64,000 nucleotides of DNA from assembly GCA_003615045.1 (NCBI GenBank), contig ML014166.1, positions 46,005 through 110,004 of the forward strand, read 5' to 3'. Positions within the stretch are counted from its first letter, which is position 1. The number at the start of each line of letters is the position of its first letter. The translations under genes were made by a program, and so were the position numbers. The notes under the pieces were generated by a model. The model had not been told where the DNA came from. It ran no database searches and worked only from the letters and a program-made list of their open reading frames with translations. The DNA comes from Caulochytrium protostelioides (taxonomy: Eukaryota > Chytridiomycota > Caulochytriomycetes > Caulochytriales > Caulochytriaceae). Below, piece by piece: positions 11,805 to 21,639 of the stretch.

Positions 11805-14736
11805 ATGATGCTGCCCCTCGAAAGCGTCGGGTCCAAGTACCAGCGGCCCTCGACCCGCCCGCCCTTTGCCCCGGCGTCCCAAGCGACAACCACGGCCGCC
11901 ACCGCCGGCCCCGCGCCGCCGGCGTCCGCCCCGACCTCAGCGGCCGCCCACCCTTCGCCACGATCCCGGCCGCCGCCGTCGGCGCCGCTGCCGTCGGCGC
12001 TGCTGCCGTCGGCCGCCGCGGCGTCGACCCCGGCCGGGCCTTACCGTGTGCGCACGCCGTCGCCCGCGGGCGCCCGGCGTCCCTCGGACGGCGGCGCCGC
12101 CGCGCGGCCGCTGCACACGGCCCGTGCGAGCCGCGCCTCCTCGACCATGACCGACCTCTCGCGGTATGCCGCTTCGCAGGCCTCGCAGGCCTCCCAAGCG
12201 GCGCACGGCGGCCCTCGCGCGCCAGCAGCGGCAGCGGCAGGCGGGCCGCCGGCCGGCGCGCCGCCACACGTGCTGCCGTCTCGCCTCGAGCGGTCGTCGA
12301 GCTGGACGGCGCGGGCGCCGCGGACCGCGACCGTCGGCGTGGACGTCGCCTCGCACCACGTGCGGCAGCCGCCGCCGCCGCCGCGTCCCCCAGCGTCGTC
12401 GACGTCGCTCGCGGGCGCCGCGGGACCGGCGCACGGCGTGCCGCCGCGGCCGCGCGGCGGGAGCACGTCGGCCGTCGGGCTGACCGGCGCACCGTCGGCG
12501 CACGGCGGCCACGGCGCGGCGACGCACGGTGCCGCCCACGGCGCCCGCAGCGCCATCGCGCAGGGTCCCATCACGGCGATGGCCGTCACGGCCGAGCTCG
12601 ACCCGTCGCTCGACGCGTCGGCGGTCGCCAACGGCGAGGCGCGCATCGTCGCAACGCTGCACGTCACCATGAGCGAGGCCGGCGTCGTGCCGCCGCTGCG
12701 GATCCGGCTCGAGTGCGTCGCCGAGACCCACACCGCCGCGACGGCGACGTACCCGGGGACGGCGGCGGCCACGGCGGCGGCGGCATCCGCGGTCGCCGCC
12801 GCCACCGCGGCGACGGCCACCACGGGCCCCGCGGCGCCGCCGCCGCCGCCCTCGTCGGCCTCAATGGCGCCCACGAGCGGCCTCGCCGCCTCCCGCCGCC
12901 ACGGCAGCGGCGTCTCGCTGGCCACCTCGCACTCGGGCGGCAGTCTGGCGTCCCTGTCCGGCACGCACGCCGGCCCGCCGTCGCCGTCGGCACTGCCTAT
13001 GGCGGCGCCGTCGCTGTACGCGGCGTCGCCAGCGGCGCTGGGCGGCGCGCCGCCAGCGGGCGCCATGGCGGCCTCGGCCGCGTCGGCGTCGGCGTCGGCG
13101 TCGTCGGCGGCGCTGGCGCCGGTGTTCTCGGACGCCAAGAAGAGCTCGGGCTCGCGGTACGTGCTGCTGACAATGCAGACGGCGGTGCCGAAGGACTCCG
13201 TCTCGTTCTACGCGCCGATCCTGTATTTGGCGGCCGGGGAGCACACGTTCACGGGCGCGTTCCAGCTGCCGGCCGGGCGCCACCTGCCGCCGTCGTTCTG
13301 GCACCCGCAGGGCACGATCACGTGGCAAGTCCACTTCTCGTGCGGCCTCGTCCGCGCTACGCCCGCCATCATCCGCCACTTCGGCGGCGCCGGGTGGGCC
13401 AACCTGCCGCTACCGCCGCTCGAGCGCCTGCAGCGCTGGAACCCGACTTGTGGCCATGTCTGCGCCGTCCAAGCCCCCGAGAGCGGTGCGCAGCCCATGA
13501 GCCGCGGCGCGTCGACGGCGTCCATGGCGTCGACGCTCGCCGGCACCGTCGGCGGCGACCTCGCGGCGACCTTCACGCCCGCGCAGCGGGAGGCCCTCAT
13601 GCGGCAGCGCCACACGGCCTCGCTTGGCCGCGCGCCGCCGCCGCAAACCGCCCACGCTGCGCCCTTGCCCAACCCGACCCTCCTCTCGCTGCGCACCTCA
13701 GGCGCCTCTCCGGCCTCGCCGTCCGCCGCGGCCCGCGGCTCCCTCTCCTCGCCCTCGCTGTCCACGTACTTTGCGCCGCATGGCCACGGCCACGCCACCG
13801 GCCACGGCGGGGCGCGCTCGCCGGGCCCGTCGCCGCTGCCGTCGCCCGCCGCGTCGCCGGCATCCGCGGCATCGCCCGGCCATGCACGCCGGCCGCCGCT
13901 GCGCGCCTCAGCGCCGCGCATCTACCACCCGGACGTCGACGGCCCGCTCGAGCTCGGCGGCATCGCGCGCGTCGGCGCGCTGTGGTGGCAGGACGGCCAC
14001 CTCGAGGTGCTCGCGAGCCTCCCGCGGCAGCGGTACCGTCCCGGCGAGCGCGTCTTTGTCGACGTCGACATCACGAACCACGCGTCCGCCGGGTTCGTGC
14101 TCAAGGACGTCGCGCTCATCTCGGACGTCGTGGCCCGCGTCCCGGCGCTCGCCGGCACCGAGTGGCGCTGGGCCCACCGCGAGCGCCGCCCCATCCTGCC
14201 GGGCGCCACGGCCGCGCACCACGCGCCGGCGGGCGTGCGCCGCATCCAGCGGACCTTCGCGCTCGCCATCCCCGAGCGGACCGGCCCGCACGCCAACGCG
14301 ATGCCGCCCGCGACGTTCGAGACGCCGCGCCTCCGCGCGCGCTACTGGATCAGCGTTGTCGTCCGCTCCGACCGCCGCGGGTCCGAGACGATGCGTATCC
14401 GGCTGCCGATCCTGATCGCTGGCCGCTCCGAGGCCGTCGAGAACGCCAACTGCCTGCCCGTGTACACGCCGACGCCGAGCTACGCGTTCGCGATCGACGG
14501 CAGCACGTGCGTGCCCGTTCCGGCGTCCGCGGCCGGCGCCGGCATCGACATGGACTCCGACCACGAAGCGGACGTGGCCGACGGCGCCGACGGCGACCCG
14601 GCCGCGGCCTCGCCACTCCCCTTGACCGTGACCGTCCAGCCCCCGACGCCGTCCTCGGCCCGCAACTCGCCCGTCCTCGGCTCGGCGGCCGCAGCCGCCG
14701 CTGTCGCGGGCAACAGGCACGGGGCCGTGACGACGG

Positions 14737-14769
<33 letters not shown>

Positions 14770-15680
14770 CGGCCGCCACGACGGCGGCGGCGACGGCGCG
14801 CGCGACCCGCGCGTCCTTCTTTGTGCCCGACGATGAGGACTCGGACACCGACTCGGGACCCGACGACCCGCTCCACGACGGCGACGACGACGACGACGCG
14901 CACCACGGCGTCATCCCGCCGCCGCCGCCCGTCGCGCCCGCGCTCGCGCCGGCCGCCGAGCCCACACGCGCCACCTCCAACGAGTCGCCCGCCTCGGCGG
15001 CCCCCCGGCCCGCGACCCGCGCGGGCGCCGCCGCCCCGGCCGCCGCCCTCGCGCCGGGCCACCCGCACTCGAGCTCGAGCCTCTCGATCGCGTCGTCGCT
15101 GGGCTCGGCGGGCTCCTCGACGCACGCGCCGCGCACGCCGCACGACGAAAAGGCGCTGTTCCACTTCGACGGCACGAGCGGCGGCGCGTCGCCGTGGGCC
15201 GCGGGGGGCCCGCTGTCGCCGCCCGTCGCACCGCCGCTCTCGCGGCACGGCAGCTGGACCGGCGCGTACCCGCCCGTCTGCACGTTCCCGTACGGCACGC
15301 GCGAGTCCGACCCCATCGCGGCCGTCAGCGGCGTCGTCGCCCATGGCGCCCACGGCGCCGTCCATGCCGCGGCGCTCGCGCCCGCCACCGTCCGCTCGTT
15401 CGTGTCCCTGCGCGGCGCTGGCGACTCGTCGCTCTCGCTGGCGTCGCTCACGAGCAACGAGACCATGAACCACGACATCGGCATCGTGCCTGCTCGCGTC
15501 GCGAGCGGCGCCTCGCACGGCTGCGGCGCCGGCGCCCCGGCCTCCCGGCACGGCCACGCCCAAGGCCGCCCCGTCGTCATGATCCGCCGCGCCGAGGGCC
15601 TCGGGATCGCGCCCGCGCCGGCCCAGCTGAACCCGGCCCTGATCCCGGACGCGAGCGACGCGCCGCCGCCCTATGCGTAG
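11805..15680 (+). CDS. Alpha-arrestin (ART/ARRDC-like) with C-terminal PPPY
   Basis: Predicted 1291 residues. Alpha-arrestins are adaptors that bring Rsp5/Nedd4 ubiquitin ligases to membrane transporters. Residues ~259-310 and ~450-500 look like the N-terminal arrestin sheet (ATLHVTMSEAGVVPPLRIRL; later AGEHTFTGAFQLP, WQVHFSCGLVRATP). Residues ~727-876 look like the C-terminal arrestin domain (RYRPGERVFVDVDITNHAS, YWISVVVRSD, LPILIAG). The protein ends APPPYA, placing a PPxY ligase-binding motif at 1287-1290, one residue from the end. Long Ala/Pro/Ser-rich disordered stretches separate the domains and include a TPTPTP run (14740-14772) and an acidic patch near 14825-14900. The start ATG is followed at once by a second ATG. 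Convergent with the Prp40 gene 117 bp away. Confidence 0.8.
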
Positions 15681-15797
15681 CGTTGACGCGCCGCCGAGGT
15701 GGGGTCGCCGCTCATTATCTTCCATTGCACGCCCTCCGGGGCGCGATCACGCCACATCTCTGTATGGTAGTTCTTAATCGACAACGTAGATTGATCT

Positions 15798-18700
15798 TTA
15801 CTCGTCCAGCTCGCCCTCCTCGATATCGTCGTCCGCGGCTACCGCGCCCGCAGCGGCATCGGAGCCGTGTGGCGGCGGCGGCGTCGGGACCGCGAGCGGC
15901 GCGGCGCGCCCCGTTGCGGGGAAAGCGCTGGAGAAGGGCGTCGTGGCCGCCGTCGCCGTCGCGGAGGCCGTCACCATCGCCGAGGCCGGCACTGACGCCG
16001 ACGCCGACGCCGACGCCGCGCGGGACGACCCCGGCGAGGCGCGGGTCGAGATCGCCAGCGGCTGCAGCGGCATGAATCGCGCGAGCGGGACGCCGGCTAC
16101 GTCGACGTCGACGGCGTCCTTGCGCCGCTTGGCCGCGCCCGCGTCGTCGCGGTCGTCGACGGCGCCGTCGCGCTTGCGGCTGCGGGGGCTCGCGCCGCCG
16201 CCGCTGACGCCGCCGCTGTCGCCACGCGGGCCGCTGCGGCGCGTCGCCGCCGTGTCGAGCGGCGCCGTGGGCCCCGCCGCTTCCGCTTGCCGGCCGAGCA
16301 CGCGCGCAACACAGTGGAGCGCGTCCTCCATGGCGAGGCCGTCGACGAGGTCCGGGTAGCGCGCCTGCAGCCGCGCGGCGAGATACGTGTCCCACAGCGA
16401 CTGCAGCAGCGCCGACGGCAGCAGCTGTGCCGTCGACGACAACGACGACGACGACGTCGGCGGCGGCGACGCGTCGCTGGGCCCAGCTGGTGGCGCTGCG
16501 GCGTCGGCGGCGGGAAGCGCCGGGTACGCGCGGTCGAGACTCGCGATAGCTTGGCGCCGGAGCAGCGGCACGTCGGCGACGAGGGGCTCGGCGAGCGCGA
16601 GCAGCGGCGTCGGCCAGCGCTTGAGGACGGCGCGCAGGTCCTCGCGGCGGTGGCGCGCGGCGCGCTCGCGACGGGCGCGCGCGTCGCGCACGAGCCACGT
16701 GTACAGCGACCGGAGGCCCGCGGGCGTCACGGGCAGCGCGCCGGCGGCCGGCGGGAGTGACGGCCGCGGCGCGTCAAGCGTGTCGCTCGTCGCGAGGTCG
16801 CGCACCTCGACTTGCGCGTACGGCAGCGGCGGCGACAGCTGGCGCAGCGCGGCCGCGAGTGCCGCCGGGGTCGTCCACGCGGGCGTCGTGCCGTGCAGCG
16901 CCGCCGCGGGCGACGGGCCGTCGGCCGCCGTGTCGGCCGCCGTCTCGGCATCGCGGGGCGGCGCCGGGCTTGCGGCACGATCCGGCTGCCACGGATCGAT
17001 CTCCGGCGGCGGCGGCACGAAGCGGAACCGCGCGTCGCTGCGGACGCGCTGGCGGACGCCGTCCTTGACGTCGGCCCAGGAGAGCTCGGCCTGGACGACG
17101 GCGACCATCCACGCGTCGACGAGCGGATGGCCGGCGCCGCCGTGGCCGTGGAGGTCGCCGTCGAAGGCCGCGCCGTGCGTCGCGGGCGCCGCAAGCGCCC
17201 GCGCGAGGGCCAGCTGGTCGACGAGCGTCGGCCACGCCACGCCGTCGACGTCCGCGCCGCCGTCGGCGAGCCGCGGGTACGTCTGCGCCCACGTCGCGCG
17301 GGCCCACACGTCGCCGCGCGTTGTCGCAACATAGAGGCGGCGGCGCCAGACGTCCTTGACGCGGCGCAGCAGTGTGCCGACGGCGGCGGCGGCGTCGCGC
17401 GCGTGGCGGTCGCGGGCGGCGCGCCAGCGGTCGTTGACGGGCGCCATGGCGGCCTCGAAGGCGGCGAGCGCGGCGCCCGGGCCGGCGTGCGCGCAGACGG
17501 CGTCGTACGAGGGCACGCGGCGGCGGAGCGCGCGGTCGACGTCGCGGAAGCGCATGCTGACGTGGAGCGGCAGCCGCGCATACAGCCGCGCGAGGTTCTC
17601 GCGGGCCACGGCGCGGGCGCGCGCCTGCGCCGCGGCGGCCGTCTCGGCGAGCCGTGCCGCGTACGGCACGAACAGCGCCTCGGGCACGACGTCCGGGTCG
17701 GCGATGAGCTGTGCGTAGTCCGGGTCGGCGGCGAGGATCGCGGCGGCCTCGGCCCAGGTCGAGGTGGGGGTGATGGCGGGGTAGCGGCGGCAGAGGCGGA
17801 AGAAAGCGGCGCGGTTGCGGGCGAGCGCGGCGTGGCGGGCGGCATGGCGGGCGCGGGCGCGGGCGTCCATGAAGCGCGTGAACGCGTGGCGCCGCGCCTC
17901 GAACGTCGGCAGCGCGCGGTAGTCCGCGTACCGCACGAGCCGCGGCAGCGCGTCGACGAACGCGGTGCCGTCGGGCACGTCCGCGGCGTCCAGCACGCGG
18001 CGGAACCGCTGCTCGGGGCCGTCGACCGGCTCGGCGTCGTGCTCGGTGGGCGCCTCGCTCGCGTGCGGCGAATGGGCGTGGTGATGGCGCGTGGCGCGGT
18101 CGGCCGGCATCGCCTCTGTCTCGCCGCTCTCGGCAGCGGCAGCGGCAGCGGCAGCAGGGCCGCCCGCCGGCGCGTCGCCCGATGGCGCGGCCCCGCCGGG
18201 CGTCGAGTCCCGGCGGCGGCGCGGCGCCGCCGGCACCGGGAGCGCCGTCGAGGGCCGCAGGTGCGGCGGCAAGCGGTGGTACGCGGCGCGCAGCGCCTCC
18301 ACGGCGTCGCGTCGCGCAAAGCCGGTCACGCGCTTCGGGTCGGGCAAGCGCGGCAGCACCGTCTGCAGCCGCTCGCGGTCCGCCGCCGTCAGCGTCGGCG
18401 TCGGCGGGGTCGCGAGCGCCGCCTCCCGCTTGGAGGTCGACACGCCGCTGCCGCTGCCGCCGCCGCCGCCGCCGCTGCCGACCGCGGTACTGTTCGCGCC
18501 GGAGGCCGCCGACCGCGGCGTCGCGGCCGTCGTCGAGCCGCTGCTGCGAGCGGCGGCGGCCGTCGGCGTGGCGGATGCGGCAGCCGGCACGAAGGGCGCG
18601 TCAGGCGCCGTCCACGTCGTCTGCTGGGTCTCGCTGTTGTAGTAGTAGGTCTTGCCCGACGCGGCGTCGAGATACGCGCGCCACACGGGGCCGGCACGGC

Positions 18701-19148
18701 CGGCCGCGGCGGGCGCGGCGGCGGGCGCGGCGACGGGCGCGGCGGCCGACACGGCACTCGATCGCGGCGCCGCCACCGACGCCACCGGCGGCATCAGGGG
18801 CCGTAGCGCGTCGAGATCGCTCGGCGGCTCCCAGACGGTCTGGAGCGTCAGCGTGTTGTAGTAGTAGGGCCGGCCCTCCGGGGTGCGGTAGGTGATCCAG
18901 AGGGGCTGCATGGGCGGCGGCAGCGCGTGCGGGCCGGCGGCGAGCCACGGCGCGTACGACGCCGCCGCCGCGGCGCCGACGGGCGGCGGGACGGCCGCCG
19001 CGTAGGGGATGCCGGCGGCGGCGGCGGCGGACGTGTGTCGGTAGGGCGCGGCGTGCGGGCGCTGCGCGGCGCCGTAGCCGGCCTCCCCGCGGCCGCCGCC
19101 GGCCTCGGCGCTCGGCGGGACGCCGCGGTGGTGGCGGTAGGGCGGCAT
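15798..19148 (-). CDS. PRP40: Prp40-like splicing factor (two WW, several FF domains)
   Basis: Predicted 1116 residues. Prp40 is a U1 snRNP-associated protein that bridges the 5' splice site to branch-point proteins. A Pro/Tyr-rich N-terminus is followed by WW1 (~80-112: LWITYRTPEGRPYYYNTLT...W..P) and WW2 (~152-182: VWRAYLDAASGKTYYYNSET...W..P), each with the tyrosine triplet. The first FF domain is near 371-426, with divergent FF-like helical segments to about residue 950. The tail is acidic (DDDIEEGELDE). The ATG at 19148 has G at -3. The frame is open for another 355 codons upstream, but that part is Arg-rich, lacks an ATG near the WW region and reads as leader. The opposite strand carries long spurious frames. 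Another WW/FF family (TCERG1/CA150) is possible, but the close WW pair at the N-terminus favours Prp40. Confidence 0.88.
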   Translation of the reverse strand: MPPYRHHRGVPPSAEAGGGRGEAGYGAAQRPHAAPYRHTSAAAAAGIPYAAAVPPPVGAAAAASYAPWLAAGPHALPPPMQPLWITYRTPEGRPYYYNTLTLQTVWEPPSDLDALRPLMPPVASVAAPRSSAVSAAAPVAAPAAAPAAAGRAGPVWRAYLDAASGKTYYYNSETQQTTWTAPDAPFVPAAASATPTAAAARSSGSTTAATPRSAASGANSTAVGSGGGGGGSGSGVSTSKREAALATPPTPTLTAADRERLQTVLPRLPDPKRVTGFARRDAVEALRAAYHRLPPHLRPSTALPVPAAPRRRRDSTPGGAAPSGDAPAGGPAAAAAAAAESGETEAMPADRATRHHHAHSPHASEAPTEHDAEPVDGPEQRFRRVLDAADVPDGTAFVDALPRLVRYADYRALPTFEARRHAFTRFMDARARARHAARHAALARNRAAFFRLCRRYPAITPTSTWAEAAAILAADPDYAQLIADPDVVPEALFVPYAARLAETAAAAQARARAVARENLARLYARLPLHVSMRFRDVDRALRRRVPSYDAVCAHAGPGAALAAFEAAMAPVNDRWRAARDRHARDAAAAVGTLLRRVKDVWRRRLYVATTRGDVWARATWAQTYPRLADGGADVDGVAWPTLVDQLALARALAAPATHGAAFDGDLHGHGGAGHPLVDAWMVAVVQAELSWADVKDGVRQRVRSDARFRFVPPPPEIDPWQPDRAASPAPPRDAETAADTAADGPSPAAALHGTTPAWTTPAALAAALRQLSPPLPYAQVEVRDLATSDTLDAPRPSLPPAAGALPVTPAGLRSLYTWLVRDARARRERAARHRREDLRAVLKRWPTPLLALAEPLVADVPLLRRQAIASLDRAYPALPAADAAAPPAGPSDASPPPTSSSSLSSTAQLLPSALLQSLWDTYLAARLQARYPDLVDGLAMEDALHCVARVLGRQAEAAGPTAPLDTAATRRSGPRGDSGGVSGGGASPRSRKRDGAVDDRDDAGAAKRRKDAVDVDVAGVPLARFMPLQPLAISTRASPGSSRAASASASASVPASAMVTASATATAATTPFSSAFPATGRAAPLAVPTPPPPHGSDAAAGAVAADDDIEEGELDE

Positions 19149-19445
19149 GACGAGGGGTTGGCGCCGCGCGAGACGCTGCGGGAAGGTCGGTGCGCCGTGC
19201 GTCTCGATGCGTTGTGCCCGTGCGCGGTGAACAGCGGACGGCGGACCGGGGATCGATGCGGTCGCGGTGCGGCGTCGAGCGCGAGTGGCGACGGTTGACG
19301 ACCACGCGACGGCGACGATGACGCGACGACGGCCACGGCCACGACGATCCCATCGCGAGCATCGCCATGAATGCCCGAGGCGAGAGGCACACTCAGTCCG
19401 CTCGGGCCCACGACGCGTCTTGAGGCCGCCACCGCGGGACCCCGT

Positions 19446-19476
<31 letters not shown>

Positions 19477-19862
19477 GCCCGCCGACGCCGCCGACGCCGC
19501 CGACGCCGCCGCCGCCACGCCTCGGCGCGCGCCCCGCCCCGGACCGGGCCGCCCGCCACCTGTTTCGCCACGGCCGCGGCGACGCGCCCGCAAGCTCCGC
19601 TCATGGTGCGCACCGAGCACGCGATCCTACAAACCATATCATGCGACCGTGTCGGCGGGGCGATCCTGGCGGTGGACGCAGCCGTGCCGATCGCGATGGC
19701 TGGATGTCTCCTCCCGTATCGTCCGCGCGGGTCCTGCCGTTCGCGTCGCGTCGCGTCGCGCTGGGCTGGCCTGGCCTGGCCTGGGCTAAGCGATACGGTG
19801 CTTGCCCCTCCCGCCGTCGCCGTGCGTTCCCGCGGTCCCACCCAGCGTTTCCCGTCGACAGT
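19149..19862. other. Shared upstream region of two divergent genes
   Basis: Lies between the starts of Prp40 (minus) and the small mitochondrial-type gene (plus). Contains GCC/GTC triplet-rich stretches (19440-19520) and a short GCGTC repeat near 19742-19762. No gene supported. Confidence 0.55.
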
Positions 19863-20298
19863 ATGGCATGGATGGCGGCGACCATGCGCGCTGGACGGCG
19901 CCTCATCGCCGTGACGCATCGCCGTCCTGCGGTGGTCTGCGCCGCGCCATGGCGGCGGCGCCTCGCCACGCCGTCCGCGCCGTCCACGCCGTCCACGCCG
20001 TCCACGCCGCCGAGCAGCGCGCTGCCCTACTTCCTCGCCGACCCGTTCCTGTACCTGCGCACGCACCGCGGCGCGATCGGCCGCGCCGTGCTGTGGATGC
20101 TCGTGCTGTCGCTCAGTATGGAGCTGCGCGCGTCGCGCAAGCAGGCGCGCGCCGACCAGCACGAGCACGCGATCGACATGGCCGCCCTGCGGCGCATGAA
20201 GGCTCGGCTGCAAGCGACGGCGGCGGCCTCCACGACACCAGCAGCAGCAGCGCCGACCCGCGTTGCTGCCACGACGTGGTGGCCGTGGCGCGCATCGA

Positions 20299-20336
<38 letters not shown>

Positions 20337-20426
20337 GAAGCAGCAGCAGTCGCTGCAGGGGTGCCGGCGGTCTCGACGCCCGCCGCCGCCGACACGGAGC
20401 CGCCGCTCGCGCAGCTGGTGATTTAG
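19863..20426 (+). CDS. Small probable mitochondrial inner-membrane protein
   Basis: Predicted 187 residues, family not recognised. The N-terminus is rich in Arg, Ala and hydroxyl residues with no acid for over 45 residues (MAWMAATMRAGRRLIAVTHR...), the pattern of a mitochondrial targeting sequence. It is followed by a TPSTPSTPS run, a segment LPYFLADPFLYLRTHRGAIG, one membrane span (AVLWMLVLSLSM) and a charged helix of the coiled-coil kind (~85-120). The C-terminal third is Ala-rich and coded partly by an AGC triplet array. The layout (targeting signal, single span, short coiled coil) resembles that of small assembly factors of the respiratory chain, and matches the gene at 49502. Function is not assigned. 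Short frame in GC-rich DNA, but composition and layout support it. Confidence 0.6.
20298..20349. repeat. (AGC)n triplet array inside a coding region
   Basis: Interrupted AGC run near the 3' end of the small mitochondrial-type gene, read in frame as polyalanine. Such tracts vary in length between strains. Confidence 0.9.
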
Positions 20427-20892
20427 GTATGAAGGGCGCCGCGCCCGCCGCCGCCGCCGCGCTCAAGTGGCGTCGGGCCGCGGCTTTCCTTTTCCTTTCG
20501 CGCGACGTCGCGCCGCCGTTCCGGGAACACCCGCCGCCGCGCCGTGCGCCTCCGTGGTGCGCGGCGCGACTCTGCGGGGATCCTGGCCGCCGCCCGGTCG
20601 ACGGGGTCGCCACACGCGCTCCTGAAAGCTGCAGCGGGTTCGGCATCGCTGCGCACCGCGGGTCGTCGCCGGGACTGATCGCCACCGCCGATCCTCCAGA
20701 GCTCGTCCCCGTCCGTCCTCATCGCATCGCTCCTCCTCGCCTCGCATCGCATCAAGACCGCATCGCATCGCATCGCATCGCATCGCATCGCATCGCATCG
20801 CATCGCATCGCATCGTTCGGCATCGTTTGGCATCGTTTGACCCCCGTCCTCCCCCTTACCAAGCAAGCCAGCAAGCACGATCCCTCACCAGC
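20427..20892. other. Intergenic: promoter and leader of ARL8
   Basis: Contains a CATCG pentamer array ending 78 bp before the ARL8 ATG. No gene seen. The in-frame codons before the ARL8 ATG begin at a TTG only. Confidence 0.6.
20761..20815. repeat. (CATCG)11 pentamer microsatellite
   Basis: Eleven perfect CATCG units with related imperfect units on both sides (20720-20760, 20816-20840). Lies in the presumed 5' UTR or core promoter of ARL8. A looser copy of the same array lies just before the gene at 55087. Confidence 0.97.
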
Positions 20893-21546
20893 ATGGCGGG
20901 ACTGTGGGCCGCGTTCATGGACTGGATCTACGCGTGGTTCTGGCGCCAGGAGATGGAGCTGACGCTGGTCGGGCTCCAGAATGCCGGCAAGACGACGCTC
21001 GTGAACGCCATGAGCCGCGGGCAGTTCAGCGAGGACATGATCCCGACGGTCGGCTTCAACATGCGGAAGGTGACGCGCGGCGGCGTCGTCATGAAGCTCT
21101 GGGACCTCGGCGGCCAAGCACGCTTCCGCTCGCTTTGGCCACGGTACTGCCGCGGCGTCGACGCCATCGTGTTTGTCTGCGACGCCGCCGACCGCGCGAA
21201 GCTGGCGGCCGCCCGCGTCGAGCTCCACGACCTCCTCGGCCGCCCGGCCCTGGCCGGCATCCCCGTCCTCGTGCTCGGCAACAAGAACGACCTCGCCGGC
21301 GCCCTCGACGTCGACCAGCTCATTGACCAGCTCGAGCTGCGGACCATCGTCGACCGCGAGATCTGCTGCTACGCCATCTCGGCCAAGACCCACGCCAACC
21401 TGGAGATCACCCTGCAGTGGCTGACCCAGCATGCTGGCAAGGGCGGCTCCCGCGGTAGCGCAAGCACCCTGCCGGCCGCCGCCGCGTCCGGCTCGGCCGC
21501 CGCCCACCACGCGGCGCTCGACGCCGCGTTGCCCTCGCCGCCATGA
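20893..21546 (+). CDS. ARL8: ARL8 small GTPase
   Basis: Predicted 217 residues; the animal protein has 186. ARL8 sits on lysosomes or vacuoles and recruits motor and tethering factors. The N-terminal amphipathic helix ([15 protein letters not shown]) and the family hallmark [18 protein letters not shown] are near-identical to animal ARL8. Nucleotide-binding motifs: GLQNAGKT at 27-34, switch-I Thr52, WDLGGQ at 70-75, NKND at 130-133, SAK at 163-165. The N-terminal Gly of most ARF proteins is absent (MAG...), in line with ARL8 using N-acetylation rather than myristoylation. Odd points: QARFRS replaces the usual QPRFRS after switch II, and a ~30-residue Ala/Gly/Ser tail follows the normal end (LQWLTQH). 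Start chosen at the ATG that opens the ARL8 helix. Convergent with KDSR, gap 93 bp. Confidence 0.97.
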   Translation: MAGLWAAFMDWIYAWFWRQEMELTLVGLQNAGKTTLVNAMSRGQFSEDMIPTVGFNMRKVTRGGVVMKLWDLGGQARFRSLWPRYCRGVDAIVFVCDAADRAKLAAARVELHDLLGRPALAGIPVLVLGNKNDLAGALDVDQLIDQLELRTIVDREICCYAISAKTHANLEITLQWLTQHAGKGGSRGSASTLPAAAASGSAAAHHAALDAALPSPP

Positions 21547-21639
21547 AAAGCCGCCAGCAGCGGCCATCACGCGTATCCACATATCTGTATTGTTTCTTGT
21601 GTTTGTGGGATGATCGAAGGCTTGTGGGGGGGCGGAACA

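Noticed and set aside
11765-14836. 1023-codon plus-strand frame over the alpha-arrestin
   Set aside because: Arg/Ala/Gly-rich shadow; the other frame has arrestin domains and a PY motif.
13908-15725. 605-codon minus-strand frame opposite the alpha-arrestin
   Set aside because: Compositional shadow with no recognisable domain.
16812-18806. 664-codon plus-strand frame opposite Prp40
   Set aside because: Arg/Gly-rich shadow; the minus strand has WW and FF domains.
19149-20213. 355 in-frame codons upstream of the Prp40 ATG
   Set aside because: Arg-rich, no family similarity; overlaps the divergent gene on the other strand.
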